From CAZOMR01 sp964580655 (GTDB lineage: Bacteria; RBG-13-61-14; CAZOMR01), in contig CAZOMR010000003.1 of assembly GCA_964580655.1 (NCBI GenBank), forward strand, positions 1-37,020: DNA of 37,020 nt, read 5' to 3'. The position numbers were made by a program, and so were the translations under genes. Under the pieces are notes generated by a model that was given only the letters and a program-made list of their open reading frames with translations, was not told where the DNA came from and did no database searches. Positions within the stretch are counted from its first letter, which is position 1. Each line of letters starts with the position of its first letter. Of this stretch, positions 1 through 7,844 are shown piece after piece.

Positions 1-88
1 TAAACGCATCTTTGTAGATGTCCGCTAAGCCATTGATCAACAAGATGTTTGCCTCTCTGTAAAAAGCATTTGGAGTTGCAGGTACCAT
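1..88 (-). CDS. Possible 5' end of a truncated ORF, unrecognised
   Basis: On the minus strand an ATG at 88 opens a frame that reads 29 codons to the left edge without a stop (it begins MVPATPNAFYREANILL). An in-frame TAA lies directly before the ATG, so this is the first possible start. There is no clear Shine-Dalgarno; only GGT lies about 5-7 bases upstream. A 29-codon open frame arises by chance about one time in four, so this is weak evidence. It would be the next gene downstream of the DUF123 gene on the same strand. I do not recognise the peptide. Confidence 0.25.
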   Translation of the reverse strand, partial: MVPATPNAFYREANILLINGLADIYKDAF

Positions 89-137
89 TTAAACCGGAAG
101 AGCCAAAATTATTTATTCATCACCTGAAAATCTGGTT

Positions 138-587
138 TTATTGTTCTTGAAGGACCTTTTCGGGAATGTTCTGCTGGCGAGCAAACCATACAAGATGCGC
201 GGCACACCCAGTTTTGCAATCACTCGCTCCGAAACCCGGCACCGGCACCTCTGCACCGGGAAGGGCAAGGAGTCTCTTTGCCAGTTCGCACTCCCGGGTC
301 TTCGTGCCCGGAAGAATCCAGACATCCTCTATCTTCACCTCTTTTCGGGCAGTGAGATAATCAATATGCCAGTGTCTGGGTTTTCGCTTTTTTCTATGAC
401 GCTCAACCCGCGCCTTGAGAGCCCGTCGCGCGCTTCCCGCGTAATAAGCGTGTCCTCCGGCGATCCGGAACATTCCCTTTTTGCCCACCTTGAGAACTAA
501 TTCCCGCGAGATATAAAGACCGATCAAATAGCATCCGCAGTCTTCGCCTTGCCGATCAATTATCAATTCCGGCCCGGCAATTCTCAT
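138..587 (-). CDS. DUF123 / GIY-YIG-like (Uri-type) protein
   Basis: A protein of about 149 residues with the DUF123 pattern: an N-terminal CGCYLIGLYIS strand, then HAYYAGSARRALKARVERH, then HWHIDYL, and a cysteine-containing C-terminal part (SDCKTGCAAHLVWF). DUF123 proteins are related to GIY-YIG nucleases and are often called Uri-family endonuclease-like. Their cellular role is not established. The ATG at 587 is chosen because the domain begins a few residues later; an upstream ATG at 635 would add 16 residues and lengthen the overlap with the EnvC-like gene. Even from 587 the start overlaps the end of the EnvC-like gene by 32 bp, so the two are probably translationally coupled. It is the last gene of the ftsE-ftsX-envC group. 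I see no terminator hairpin after the stop. Confidence 0.8.
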   Translation of the reverse strand: MRIAGPELIIDRQGEDCGCYLIGLYISRELVLKVGKKGMFRIAGGHAYYAGSARRALKARVERHRKKRKPRHWHIDYLTARKEVKIEDVWILPGTKTRECELAKRLLALPGAEVPVPGFGASDCKTGCAAHLVWFARQQNIPEKVLQEQ

Positions 588-1716
588 CCAGCCATTCCTC
601 GGGATCAAGCGGCTCACCGTGATGACGAAGCTCAAAATAAAGATATGCCCCCTTGATGCTCCCTGTCTCCCCCACAGTCCCTATCACCTCACTGCGCTTT
701 ACCTCGTCCCCCGCCTTCTTCGTGAACCTCTTTGCATGCGCATAAAGTGAATAGAAGCCAGAGCCGTGGTCAACGATCATCAGGTTTCCGTATCCTCTAA
801 ACCAGTCTGCAAAGACCACGGTGCCGCTGTAGATAGCCTTTATCTGTGTGCCTGCCCGCACTCGAAGATCAATTCCCTTGTGAAAAGTCACGGTATGAAA
901 GCGCGGATTCTCCTTCTCACCAAAGCCCTCCTCCACCGTGCCCGAGACAGGAAAACAAAGGTTGCCCTTGAACAAACCGAATGCACTCTCCCTGCCAGAA
1001 CCCGATTTTGCAAGATCATTCAACTTTTGCGAAAGCATGCGCTCGGCCCCCTCAAGACCAGCCAGCATCTCCAGGTGCAGATTCTTCTCCTCGTTCAAAC
1101 CCTTGATCAAGTGCCGCTTCTGCTCGCGATCCTGGACAAGCCGCGCCTCAACCCATGCCCTGGCCTTGACCAGCGCAGAAAGCTCATCCTCCCTGGCCTC
1201 CAACTCCTCTTTACTGTCCTTCAGCTCGGCAATGCGCAAGCGGTATTTATCCATGATCTCTTGATCCTTTGCATAGAGAATCTGGAGAAATTTCTCTCGC
1301 TTGGCCAGGTCAGCAATGGTGTGCGATGACATGATCACCTTGAAGGTTCCGGTCTGCCCGAACCGGTAGCGCACCCTGAGCCGCTCGGCCAGGTAAACCT
1401 CCTGTTGCTTGAGCGCATTCTGCTTTGAGACAATCTCTTTCTCAAGTCGCGTGATCTCCCTGCGCAGTCGCCTCTTACGGTCTTTCAGGTTTTTTAGTTC
1501 ACGCTCGCACGCCCGGAGCTCAGCCTCTGTCCCCTCAAGCTGATCCAGCACACCCTGCTTCTTCTTCTCCGCTCCCGCTACCATCGTGCGCTCCAGCTCG
1601 ATCCGACGCTGGATTTCATCGAGATCTCTCTTAAGCTCCGCCTCGGTCCGGCCTGTCCCAAAAGCCTGCTGTGCGAAAGCGAGCATGAGAATTACAAGGA
1701 CAAGAATTTTTTTCAT
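556..1716 (-). CDS. envC: EnvC-like murein hydrolase activator, degenerate LytM/M23
   Basis: A 386-residue protein with a signal peptide (residues 1-20, MKKILVLVILMLAFAQQAFG) and a long charged coiled coil (about 22-240). The C-terminal LytM/peptidase M23 domain covers about 275-375. In active LytM enzymes zinc is held by HxxxD and the last His of HxH. Here HKGID is present at 279-283 and a YAH histidine at 327, but the HxH position reads YLY (358-360), so a zinc ligand is lost. E. coli EnvC has the same LYFEIR-type degeneration and activates amidases rather than cutting peptidoglycan itself. The gene starts 6 bp after the ftsX stop, which fits the known FtsEX-EnvC complex: periplasmic, recruited by FtsX, driven by FtsE. 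I infer an activator role; activity with a non-canonical ligand set is not excluded. Confidence 0.9.
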   Translation of the reverse strand: MKKILVLVILMLAFAQQAFGTGRTEAELKRDLDEIQRRIELERTMVAGAEKKKQGVLDQLEGTEAELRACERELKNLKDRKRRLRREITRLEKEIVSKQNALKQQEVYLAERLRVRYRFGQTGTFKVIMSSHTIADLAKREKFLQILYAKDQEIMDKYRLRIAELKDSKEELEAREDELSALVKARAWVEARLVQDREQKRHLIKGLNEEKNLHLEMLAGLEGAERMLSQKLNDLAKSGSGRESAFGLFKGNLCFPVSGTVEEGFGEKENPRFHTVTFHKGIDLRVRAGTQIKAIYSGTVVFADWFRGYGNLMIVDHGSGFYSLYAHAKRFTKKAGDEVKRSEVIGTVGETGSIKGAYLYFELRHHGEPLDPEEWLDENCRAGIDN

Positions 1717-1722
1717 TCTTCG

Positions 1723-2610
1723 CTAGACCCTGAGGAATTCCCGGAAGGACACCATGCTTCCCACCACTCCGAGAACAGCGCCGGAGATCACGAAAATCCC
1801 GATTAGATGGAACGGCAGGAACAGGGGGGTTGCACCGGCTAAAAGGCTGAATGGCAGGTCCATGGACTTGAGCGCCACGGCGAATGTGAGCCAGAGCACC
1901 AGCAGGCTGAGCAATGCCGAGGCCACCCCCTGTGTCACCCCTTCCATCACGAAAGGCAGGCGGATGAAAAAATCAGTGGCTCCGACCAGCTTCATTATCC
2001 CGATCTCTTCCCGGCGTGAATACATGGTCAGCTTGATGGTATTGTAGATGATAAAAACAGCGGAGGAGAGAATGAGAGTCCCTACCACAACAGTAACCAG
2101 CTTGATTATCCGGATAATAGCGAGAAAATTTTCCAGCCACTCTCTGCCGTATGCCACCTCGTCCACGCCGTTAATCAAGGTGATCTTCTTCGCCGTCTTC
2201 TCCACGCCGGAAAGAGTGCGAAAGTCCGCGGCCAGTTTAACCTCAAAGCTTGCCGGAAACGGGTTGCCCTCTATTCCCCTTAAAAGGTCAGCCTCGCCAG
2301 CCAGCATTCCCTCAAACCGCGCAAGCGCTTCATCCCTGGATACATATTCCGTGTCTAACACCTCTTCCATCTCAAGCAGTTTGCGCCGCAGTTTGTCCGT
2401 GCCTGTAGCATCCAGGTCATCAACCAGGTAAACGCTGATCTGTATCTGGTCTCCCCAGTGCTTTACCACCGCATTCAGGTTGACCCCGATAAGGAGAAAG
2501 ATACCGAGGATGAGCAATGCCAGGCCGATTATCCCGACCGCCATGAGATTGATCCCGAAATTCTTGCGCAGGTTGTCAAGGAACAGCCGGAGCGCGAAAC
2601 CCGTGTTCAT
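1723..2610 (-). CDS. ftsX: Cell division protein FtsX
   Basis: A 295-residue inner-membrane permease-like protein. TM1 is at about residues 22-45 (IGLALLILGIFLLIGVNL). A periplasmic domain of about 120 residues follows, and three more TMs lie in the C-terminal half. The conserved stretch after TM2 (SRREEIGIMKLVGATDFFIR) is typical of FtsX/MacB-type permeases. FtsX partners with FtsE in the divisome and passes ATP-driven conformational change to a periplasmic peptidoglycan hydrolase or its activator. The start ATG overlaps the ftsE stop in an ATGA arrangement (2607-2610), indicating translational coupling. The EnvC-like gene follows immediately. Length and gene order match the family. Confidence 0.95.
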   Translation of the reverse strand: MNTGFALRLFLDNLRKNFGINLMAVGIIGLALLILGIFLLIGVNLNAVVKHWGDQIQISVYLVDDLDATGTDKLRRKLLEMEEVLDTEYVSRDEALARFEGMLAGEADLLRGIEGNPFPASFEVKLAADFRTLSGVEKTAKKITLINGVDEVAYGREWLENFLAIIRIIKLVTVVVGTLILSSAVFIIYNTIKLTMYSRREEIGIMKLVGATDFFIRLPFVMEGVTQGVASALLSLLVLWLTFAVALKSMDLPFSLLAGATPLFLPFHLIGIFVISGAVLGVVGSMVSFREFLRV

Positions 2611-3311
2611 CTCTGCGCTCCCTTCCAGACCAGTTCGGGATTCGAGTCCTCGGTCCCGCCTGAGATTAGCCGGCCGCGGTCCAGCAGGGCTACCCGTTTT
2701 CCGAAATCTTCAATCAGGTTACGATCATGGGTGGCGAGTAGCACAGTTGTTCCGCGAGCGTTAATCTCGACGAAGAATTTCATGATCTCCAGGGTTATAT
2801 CCGGGTCAAGGTTTCCGGTTGGCTCGTCCGAGAGAAGTATGACCGGATCATTGACCAGTGCGCGGGCGATAGCCACGCGCTGTTGCTCTCCCCCGGAGAG
2901 CTTGCGCGGGTAGGTATCGAGCTTGTCCTGCAGATGCACACGCTTAAGGGTCAGCCAGACACGGCGCTTGATTTCCCTGCGCCGCATTCCGAGAATCTCA
3001 AGCACGAAAGCCACATTCTGATAAACCGTCCAGTGGTTGATAAGTTTGAAGTCCTGAAACACCACGCCGATCTCCCGACGCAGGCCAGGGATATCCCTCG
3101 GGCGGATACGTGTTACATTGCGGCCATTGACCAGTATCTGGCCCGAGCTCGCGGGTTCCGCGGCAAAGAGCAGTTTGAGAAGTGTGGTCTTTCCCGCGCC
3201 GCTGGCACCGGTAAGAAAGACAAACTCCCCCTTCTTGATCTTGAGGTTGATGTCGGTGAGGGCCTGGATATCCCGCTCGTAGACCTTGAAAAGATGGTAT
3301 AGCTCAATCAT
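2607..3311 (-). CDS. ftsE: Cell division ATP-binding protein FtsE
   Basis: A 234-residue ABC ATPase. Walker A is GASGAGKTT (35-43), the Q-loop is in VVFQDFKL (about 84-91), the signature is LSGGEQQ (138-144) and Walker B is VILLSDEP (157-164), followed by a D-loop and an H-loop (LATHD). The size and the N-terminus (MIELYHLFKVY) fit FtsE. It acts on the cytoplasmic face bound to FtsX. The stop overlaps the ftsX start by four bases. The upstream AGGGG (just before TCATG) can serve as ribosome-binding site. A 64-bp gap separates it from the 160-residue unknown gene upstream. Confidence 0.96.
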   Translation of the reverse strand: MIELYHLFKVYERDIQALTDINLKIKKGEFVFLTGASGAGKTTLLKLLFAAEPASSGQILVNGRNVTRIRPRDIPGLRREIGVVFQDFKLINHWTVYQNVAFVLEILGMRRREIKRRVWLTLKRVHLQDKLDTYPRKLSGGEQQRVAIARALVNDPVILLSDEPTGNLDPDITLEIMKFFVEINARGTTVLLATHDRNLIEDFGKRVALLDRGRLISGGTEDSNPELVWKGAQR

Positions 3312-3375
3312 GACCCCTGCTTCCGCTCCCGCTTTTTCGCTTCAAATTCCTAACACCGTTTGATCTCGCGTCCCC

Positions 3376-3858
3376 TCATTCCTCCTTTTCCATGTCCTTG
3401 GCAAGGTAACCGAGGATCACCTCATCCAGGCTTTTATCGGAGATGATGTCAGCGCCGAAGATGTCTTCGTCCTTGAGTTCTTCGCCCTCCTTGAGATCAA
3501 TGGTCTTTTCCGCAGGCCTGGGCGGCGGCCCTTCCGGAGGCGGAGCCTTCTTCAACTCTGGCACGGGCTTTCCGGTGCGGCGCGCGACCTCGGCCAGCAC
3601 CAGTTGATGCTGATCATAACTCCCGTTTTTGAGTTCGCGGAGCATGGCCTTGTGTTGCTCCTGCATCAACTCCCGGACCACATCTTCCATCCGCTCATGC
3701 TTGATGATGTCCGCATACCCGAGTTTCTTGCGGGCCACGATGTTTCCCCCGATATAAAGCAAGGTTATGATATGAGGGTTCTCAATCCCGCTGTCCTCGG
3801 TCTGCACATGGAATGTGATAGCCTTGTAATTTACATTATGGTTATATCCCGGTAGCAT
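3376..3858 (-). CDS. Conserved protein of unknown function
   Basis: A 160-residue soluble protein with no signal peptide or TM. The N-terminal half (PGYNHNVNYKAITFHVQTED, then HIITLLYIGGNIVARKK) is a compact beta-rich pattern. From memory, this matches an unnamed conserved family in deltaproteobacterial-type and other uncultured lineages. The middle (about 100-118) is proline-rich (KKAPPPEGPPPRPAEK), and the tail is acidic with a short helix (SLDEVILGYLAKDMEKEE). It looks like a small N-terminal domain tethered to a C-terminal interaction peptide. It lies between aroC (63 bp upstream) and ftsE (64 bp downstream), all on the same strand. No function is assigned; a link to the FtsEX module would be inference from position only. 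Confidence 0.8.
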   Translation of the reverse strand: MLPGYNHNVNYKAITFHVQTEDSGIENPHIITLLYIGGNIVARKKLGYADIIKHERMEDVVRELMQEQHKAMLRELKNGSYDQHQLVLAEVARRTGKPVPELKKAPPPEGPPPRPAEKTIDLKEGEELKDEDIFGADIISDKSLDEVILGYLAKDMEKEE

Positions 3859-3921
3859 CTCTTTTCAATCTCCCAGGAAGAATTCCCGGCACCTCCTATT
3901 ATATTCTAGTTTCTCAAGCCG

Positions 3922-5016
3922 CTATTTGTCAAAGCCTTTTTTCAGCCCTGTTCCGCACTGGCCGCGGTGCCTTAGAATCTGGTCGCAGAGCACCAGGGCC
4001 ACCATGGCCTCAGCCACTGGCACAAGCCGGGGGCAGATGCATGGATCGTGACGACCCTTGATCCGGATCTTTGTGTCTCTTCCAGCCTGATCCACACTCT
4101 CCTGCTCGCGCGGAATTGAAGAGGTGGGCTTGACAGCCACCCGGAGGATGATGTCCTCGCCAGTGCTGATCCCGCCCAGGATGCCTCCGGCACGGTTATA
4201 TCGCGTATGAATCCTTCCTCCCTCGTTAATAAAAGGGTCCAGGTTCTCAGTGCCCCTGCGCTCTGCAACTAAAAAGCCATCCCCTATCTCCACACCCTTG
4301 ACTGCTCCGATGCCCATCAAGGCCGAGGCCAGCTCCGCATCCAGCTTGCCGAAGACCGGTTCCCCCAGGCCTGCCGGCACGCCTTTGGCCCTGACCTCCA
4401 CTATGCCTCCCAGTGAGTCTCCCTCTTCTCTGGCCTTCAGCACCAGCTCAAGCATCTTCTCAGCCGCGCCGCGATCCGGACAGCGCAAGGGATTATCATC
4501 CATGGCATTTTCATCAAACTCCCTCGCCTGTATCTCTCCCACCTGCACAGTGGCGGCCCGCACGGACACGCCAAAACCCCTTAGCACCTGCTTTGCCACT
4601 GCCCCTGCGGCCACGCGTGCCGCTGTCTCTCTGCCTGAAGCCCGGCCTCCACCACGATGATCCCTGATCCCGTATTTCTGTAAGTATGTGTAATCCGCGT
4701 GTCCGGGTCGAAACACATTACGGAGGTTCTCGTATGCAGATGGGTCCGCATCCAGGTTTTTGATCAAGAGAGCAATCGGCGTGCCAGTGGTCCGGCCTTC
4801 AAATACCCCGGAGAGAATCTCCACCTGATCAGTCTCCGCGCGCGAAGTAGCCACCTCGCTCTGCGCTGGCCGACGCCGGTCAAGCTCCTTCTGAATAATG
4901 GCTGGCTCAAGCTCGATTCCGGGTGGACAGCCGTCCAGCACTGCGCCCAAAGCCGGACCGTGAGACTCGCCGAAGCTGGCCACCCGAAAAAGAACTCCGA
5001 AGCTATTTCCGCTCAT
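3922..5016 (-). CDS. aroC: Chorismate synthase
   Basis: A 364-residue cytoplasmic enzyme that converts 5-enolpyruvylshikimate-3-phosphate to chorismate using reduced FMN, the last common step of aromatic amino acid synthesis. Visible family signatures are FGESHGPALG (15-24), the RGGGRASGRETAARVAAG block (about 120-138) that binds FMN and substrate, GGISTGEDI, and RHDPCICPRLVPVAEAM near the C-terminus. The N-terminus MSGNSFG is the usual family start. The AAAGAGG directly before the ATG is unusually close for a Shine-Dalgarno. No other shikimate gene is nearby, so it is probably transcribed from its own promoter in the 116-bp gap upstream. Confidence 0.97.
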   Translation of the reverse strand: MSGNSFGVLFRVASFGESHGPALGAVLDGCPPGIELEPAIIQKELDRRRPAQSEVATSRAETDQVEILSGVFEGRTTGTPIALLIKNLDADPSAYENLRNVFRPGHADYTYLQKYGIRDHRGGGRASGRETAARVAAGAVAKQVLRGFGVSVRAATVQVGEIQAREFDENAMDDNPLRCPDRGAAEKMLELVLKAREEGDSLGGIVEVRAKGVPAGLGEPVFGKLDAELASALMGIGAVKGVEIGDGFLVAERRGTENLDPFINEGGRIHTRYNRAGGILGGISTGEDIILRVAVKPTSSIPREQESVDQAGRDTKIRIKGRHDPCICPRLVPVAEAMVALVLCDQILRHRGQCGTGLKKGFDK

Positions 5017-5046
5017 CCTCTTTGAATATCCCGATACCCTATAAAA

Positions 5047-5075
5047 AGTATATCAAAAAGCAGAGGGGAAAACAA
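5047..5075 (-). promoter_or_regulatory. Candidate sigma70-like promoter for aroC
   Basis: Read on the minus strand: TTGTTT (5070-5075), a 17-bp spacer, then TATACT (5047-5052). The -10 matches consensus at 5 of 6 positions and the -35 at 3 of 6. It sits about 30 bp before the aroC ATG, in the largest gap of this part of the minus-strand gene run. This is prediction from pattern only. Confidence 0.35.
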
Positions 5076-5132
5076 TGAAGACACGATCAGTGATGTATAC
5101 CTGCCCAGTGGCTCAGACGGGATGATGCTGGT

Positions 5133-6167
5133 CTATTGTGCGGGAGAGGATTGGGGGACTGGGGTAGTCTGCTCTAGCTGAGGCGGAGGAAGGAGACTCT
5201 CTTTTTCTTTTTTCCCTTCTTGCTTTTTGTCCTCGATCAACTCATCCCTTTTCTTGAAGAACTTATTCATCTGGTACTTGCCTATCAAAAAGATTGTAGG
5301 CGAGTCAGCTTTCTTAACATAGATTTGGCTGGATGATTCCTTTTCATCTCCGAAAAGCAAGCCGGGTTCGGAGCCGTCCGCGAGTTTAACCGTGATCCGC
5401 TTTTTCGGATCGTGGAGTCCGATTTTCTTCAGGTCTTTTAATTCAGAAAACTCCTGGGTTTTAAGCCGTGAAAGGGTTGAGACCATGTCATCCACTGTCC
5501 ATTTTTTTGCCTGGATCCGATTCTCGCCCTCCAGGAGTTCCCAGGTGTCTTTTTCCAGGTTCTTTGTGAGAATAATTTCGCCTTGCTCGGACTGGATCGA
5601 GATTTCCCGCGCCTCTTCTTTTTCAAAGTCAAAGATGCTTCTGTCTCTCCAAGTGTCGTGTTCGCGATTGAAGGTGTCGAGCAGGTCCTCGTAGGCAAGG
5701 TAGATGTTGTCCTCTCCAGCCTTGCGGAAATAGTAGCTATTATATGCGCTACCTTGTTTTCCAATGAGGAATTCCGCGATAGGCCTGGAATCACTTGATA
5801 AAATTTTGACACGAACCCCCTTCTCATCGGTGAGTTCAAAGCGATCCCTCTGTTCTGGATTCCGTGAGATAAGCTCCGTGGCAGGAAGTCCCTTCACCAT
5901 GTCCAGGCCTTCGTTAATGCCCTCCTCGTCAGCAGGATAGTCGCCTTCAGTGGCGACGATCCACTGGCCGTCTCTTTTGACCAGCTCGGCCTTATACTCT
6001 CCGCGGCATATCTCTATTCTTGCGGCCATATCCGGGGAGAATTCCGGGAATGCCTGGACTTGTTCGGATTTTTCCTTATAAGGAATGTAGAGCTTATGAT
6101 AAGAGAGTATCCCGATTATAAGCAGTGCAACTACTATTCCCAGGATCAGTGTTTGCCGGGGCTTCAT
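5133..6167 (-). CDS. DUF4340 domain protein, membrane-anchored
   Basis: A 344-residue protein with one N-terminal TM (about residues 7-24, LILGIVVALLIIGILSYH), followed by a beta-rich DUF4340-type extracytoplasmic region. The repeated pattern is recognisable: VKRDGQWIVATEGDYPADEE, FELTDEKGVRVKI and a second copy-like stretch around KTQEFSELKDLKKIGL. The tail (about 310-344) is charged and proline/glutamine-rich. DUF4340 proteins commonly follow GldG-like genes in ABC operons; their biochemical role is unknown. The start lies 2 bp after the GldG-like stop, with GGAG 8 bases before the ATG. It is the last gene of the ABC operon. Confidence 0.85.
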   Translation of the reverse strand: MKPRQTLILGIVVALLIIGILSYHKLYIPYKEKSEQVQAFPEFSPDMAARIEICRGEYKAELVKRDGQWIVATEGDYPADEEGINEGLDMVKGLPATELISRNPEQRDRFELTDEKGVRVKILSSDSRPIAEFLIGKQGSAYNSYYFRKAGEDNIYLAYEDLLDTFNREHDTWRDRSIFDFEKEEAREISIQSEQGEIILTKNLEKDTWELLEGENRIQAKKWTVDDMVSTLSRLKTQEFSELKDLKKIGLHDPKKRITVKLADGSEPGLLFGDEKESSSQIYVKKADSPTIFLIGKYQMNKFFKKRDELIEDKKQEGKKEKESLLPPPQLEQTTPVPQSSPAQ

Positions 6168-6169
6168 AT

Positions 6170-7828
6170 TTATTCTCCCTGGATTTTCAATGCCTGGGCA
6201 TAGAGTTTTTTCCTGCGGCGTTTGAGTACAAATCGCGAAATTCCGAATACGACTAGCAAGAGCGGCGCGGCAAAAGACCCGATGATGCCGGCGGCTAATA
6301 TTTTTGCATAAGATGTTTCCTCTGGGAAAGGCCTGTCCGTGCTCTGTCGTGAGCGGATTCCGATCAGCTTTCCACCCAGGATCATCCAGTCCAGGGCATT
6401 GAGTATAAAGGTGTCGTTTGAGTTACCGAGATTCAGGTAATTATTTATGACAAAGCGTGAGTTTCCCACGACGAGTATCGAGGTCTCAGTGCTTTTATCA
6501 AGTCGCTCAGGGGGCATCCCCGTCTCTTCTTCGTCTTTATCTTCCGCCTTGATCGGTGGAACATCCTTTCCCTCGTAGAAGCTCGTGAAGGTTCCAGAGA
6601 GCAGGATAGCCAGGTCGCGGGTGTCTTCTCCCATGTCCTGGATGGGCAACGGTGGAGGAATTTCATCAGGCCGGAGTCGGAACTGGCCTGTCTGTATCCA
6701 GGACTTGTTAGTGGTGCGGAGCAGTTCCGCTACCTTTACATCTCCGGTGCTTCCAGCGTACTTGAGGGACGAGCACCATGGAAGAGAGACGGAATCAAGC
6801 TGGTTTACAATGGGGTGATCTACGGCTGTTCCGAGCATCTTCAAAGAGGGGATATTGACTTTGACCCAGAGGGGATACTCCTGGATGATCTGCCAGCCGC
6901 CCTGCTTCATGGCCACGCGTTCGCATGACACATCCATGACCAGGTCATGATTGCGCTTGATGCCGTAGTGCTTGAGCATGTCATCGAGGCCGTCACTGCT
7001 GGGGAATGCGAACATCATCTGCTCGGAGACATTGACGCCGTCAATGAGGAACATCAATTTTCCGCCGCGCATGAGGTATTGATCGAGTTCGTATTTATCC
7101 CTTTCAGCAAGGCGGTCCGGTCCGACCACGAGAAGTGCGGCCACATCCAGGGGCACGGCCTTTCCGGAGCTGGTCTCAACGGTTGTTATCTCATATTGCT
7201 TTTCTATGGCCTCGCGGAGCTGGCTGAGATCCTGGTAAGGTTCTTTTTCATTATGACCGGCAAGGAATCCGATTTTTGCCACTCCCCCGGAGCCTTCGGA
7301 TTTTCCGGAGGATAGCTTCAGCACGGTGGTGGTCAGGGTGTATTCCAGGTCGTGTATGTTGATGGCATTCAGGAAGACCTTGCGTTCGTCAAGGTATTGG
7401 ACCTCCATGCTGATGTAGCCTTTTCTGATGCCGAACTCGTCAGCACCGCGAATCTGGAAAGGCACATCGTATATGCCGCGCTCCCTGAGTTCCTGCTCAA
7501 GCTCCGGGTCTCCGGACGGGTCAATTCTTTTCAGGGTTACAAGTCCCTTGCCGTAGATGCGGTATTCTTCAAGGATGTTAAGCACCTCGCGGGCACTGTG
7601 GTTAAGAGGAGCGGGAAGATTTCTGCTGAAGTAGGCGGTGATGATGAGCGGGTCCTTTAGCCCGGCGAGTATCTCCTTTGTGGATGATGAGATGGTATAG
7701 ACCTTGTTCTCGGTAAGGTCGAGCCGGCTGAAGAGCTTATAAGAGAAATAATTAATCACGCCCATCAGCCCGAGGAGGATGATGAGCAGTGCCAGGGAAT
7801 TGGTTCGATATACAGTTCGCGTTTTCAT
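6170..7828 (-). CDS. GldG-like auxiliary protein of an ABC transporter
   Basis: About 552 residues: an N-terminal TM (NSLALLIILLGLMGVINYFS), a large extracytoplasmic region with the GldG/ABC-type uncharacterised domain (YTISSSTKEILAGLKDPLII, then IGFLAGHNEKEPYQDLSQL), and a C-terminal TM (about 520-545) followed by a basic tail. GldG works with the GldA ATPase and GldF permease in Bacteroidetes gliding, but homologous trios occur in many non-gliding phyla. The ATG at 7828 is preferred: GAGGA lies at 7833-7837, four bases away. An upstream TTG at 7867 would overlap the permease gene by 23 bp and has no better ribosome-binding site. I infer a membrane-bound partner of the adjacent permease. Confidence 0.88.
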   Translation of the reverse strand: MKTRTVYRTNSLALLIILLGLMGVINYFSYKLFSRLDLTENKVYTISSSTKEILAGLKDPLIITAYFSRNLPAPLNHSAREVLNILEEYRIYGKGLVTLKRIDPSGDPELEQELRERGIYDVPFQIRGADEFGIRKGYISMEVQYLDERKVFLNAINIHDLEYTLTTTVLKLSSGKSEGSGGVAKIGFLAGHNEKEPYQDLSQLREAIEKQYEITTVETSSGKAVPLDVAALLVVGPDRLAERDKYELDQYLMRGGKLMFLIDGVNVSEQMMFAFPSSDGLDDMLKHYGIKRNHDLVMDVSCERVAMKQGGWQIIQEYPLWVKVNIPSLKMLGTAVDHPIVNQLDSVSLPWCSSLKYAGSTGDVKVAELLRTTNKSWIQTGQFRLRPDEIPPPLPIQDMGEDTRDLAILLSGTFTSFYEGKDVPPIKAEDKDEEETGMPPERLDKSTETSILVVGNSRFVINNYLNLGNSNDTFILNALDWMILGGKLIGIRSRQSTDRPFPEETSYAKILAAGIIGSFAAPLLLVVFGISRFVLKRRRKKLYAQALKIQGE

Positions 7829-7832
7829 TTTA

Positions 7833-7837
7833 TCCTC
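7833..7837 (-). promoter_or_regulatory. Ribosome-binding site fixing the GldG-like start
   Basis: GAGGA on the minus strand, four bases before the ATG at 7828. It lies in the short gap after the permease stop. It supports the ATG over the upstream in-frame TTG at 7867. Confidence 0.6.
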
Positions 7838-7844
7838 AATTGCA

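Noticed and set aside
766..1329. Plus-strand 187-codon ORF opposite the EnvC-like gene
   Set aside because: Shadow of a coiled-coil coding region; no domain and no ribosome-binding site.
4250..4667. Plus-strand Ser/Pro/Ala-rich ORFs opposite aroC
   Set aside because: Low-complexity antisense frames typical of GC-rich coding DNA.
5080..5132. Terminator hairpin after the DUF4340 gene
   Set aside because: The inverted repeat around CTGAGCCACTGGGCAG pairs poorly and no T-tract follows.
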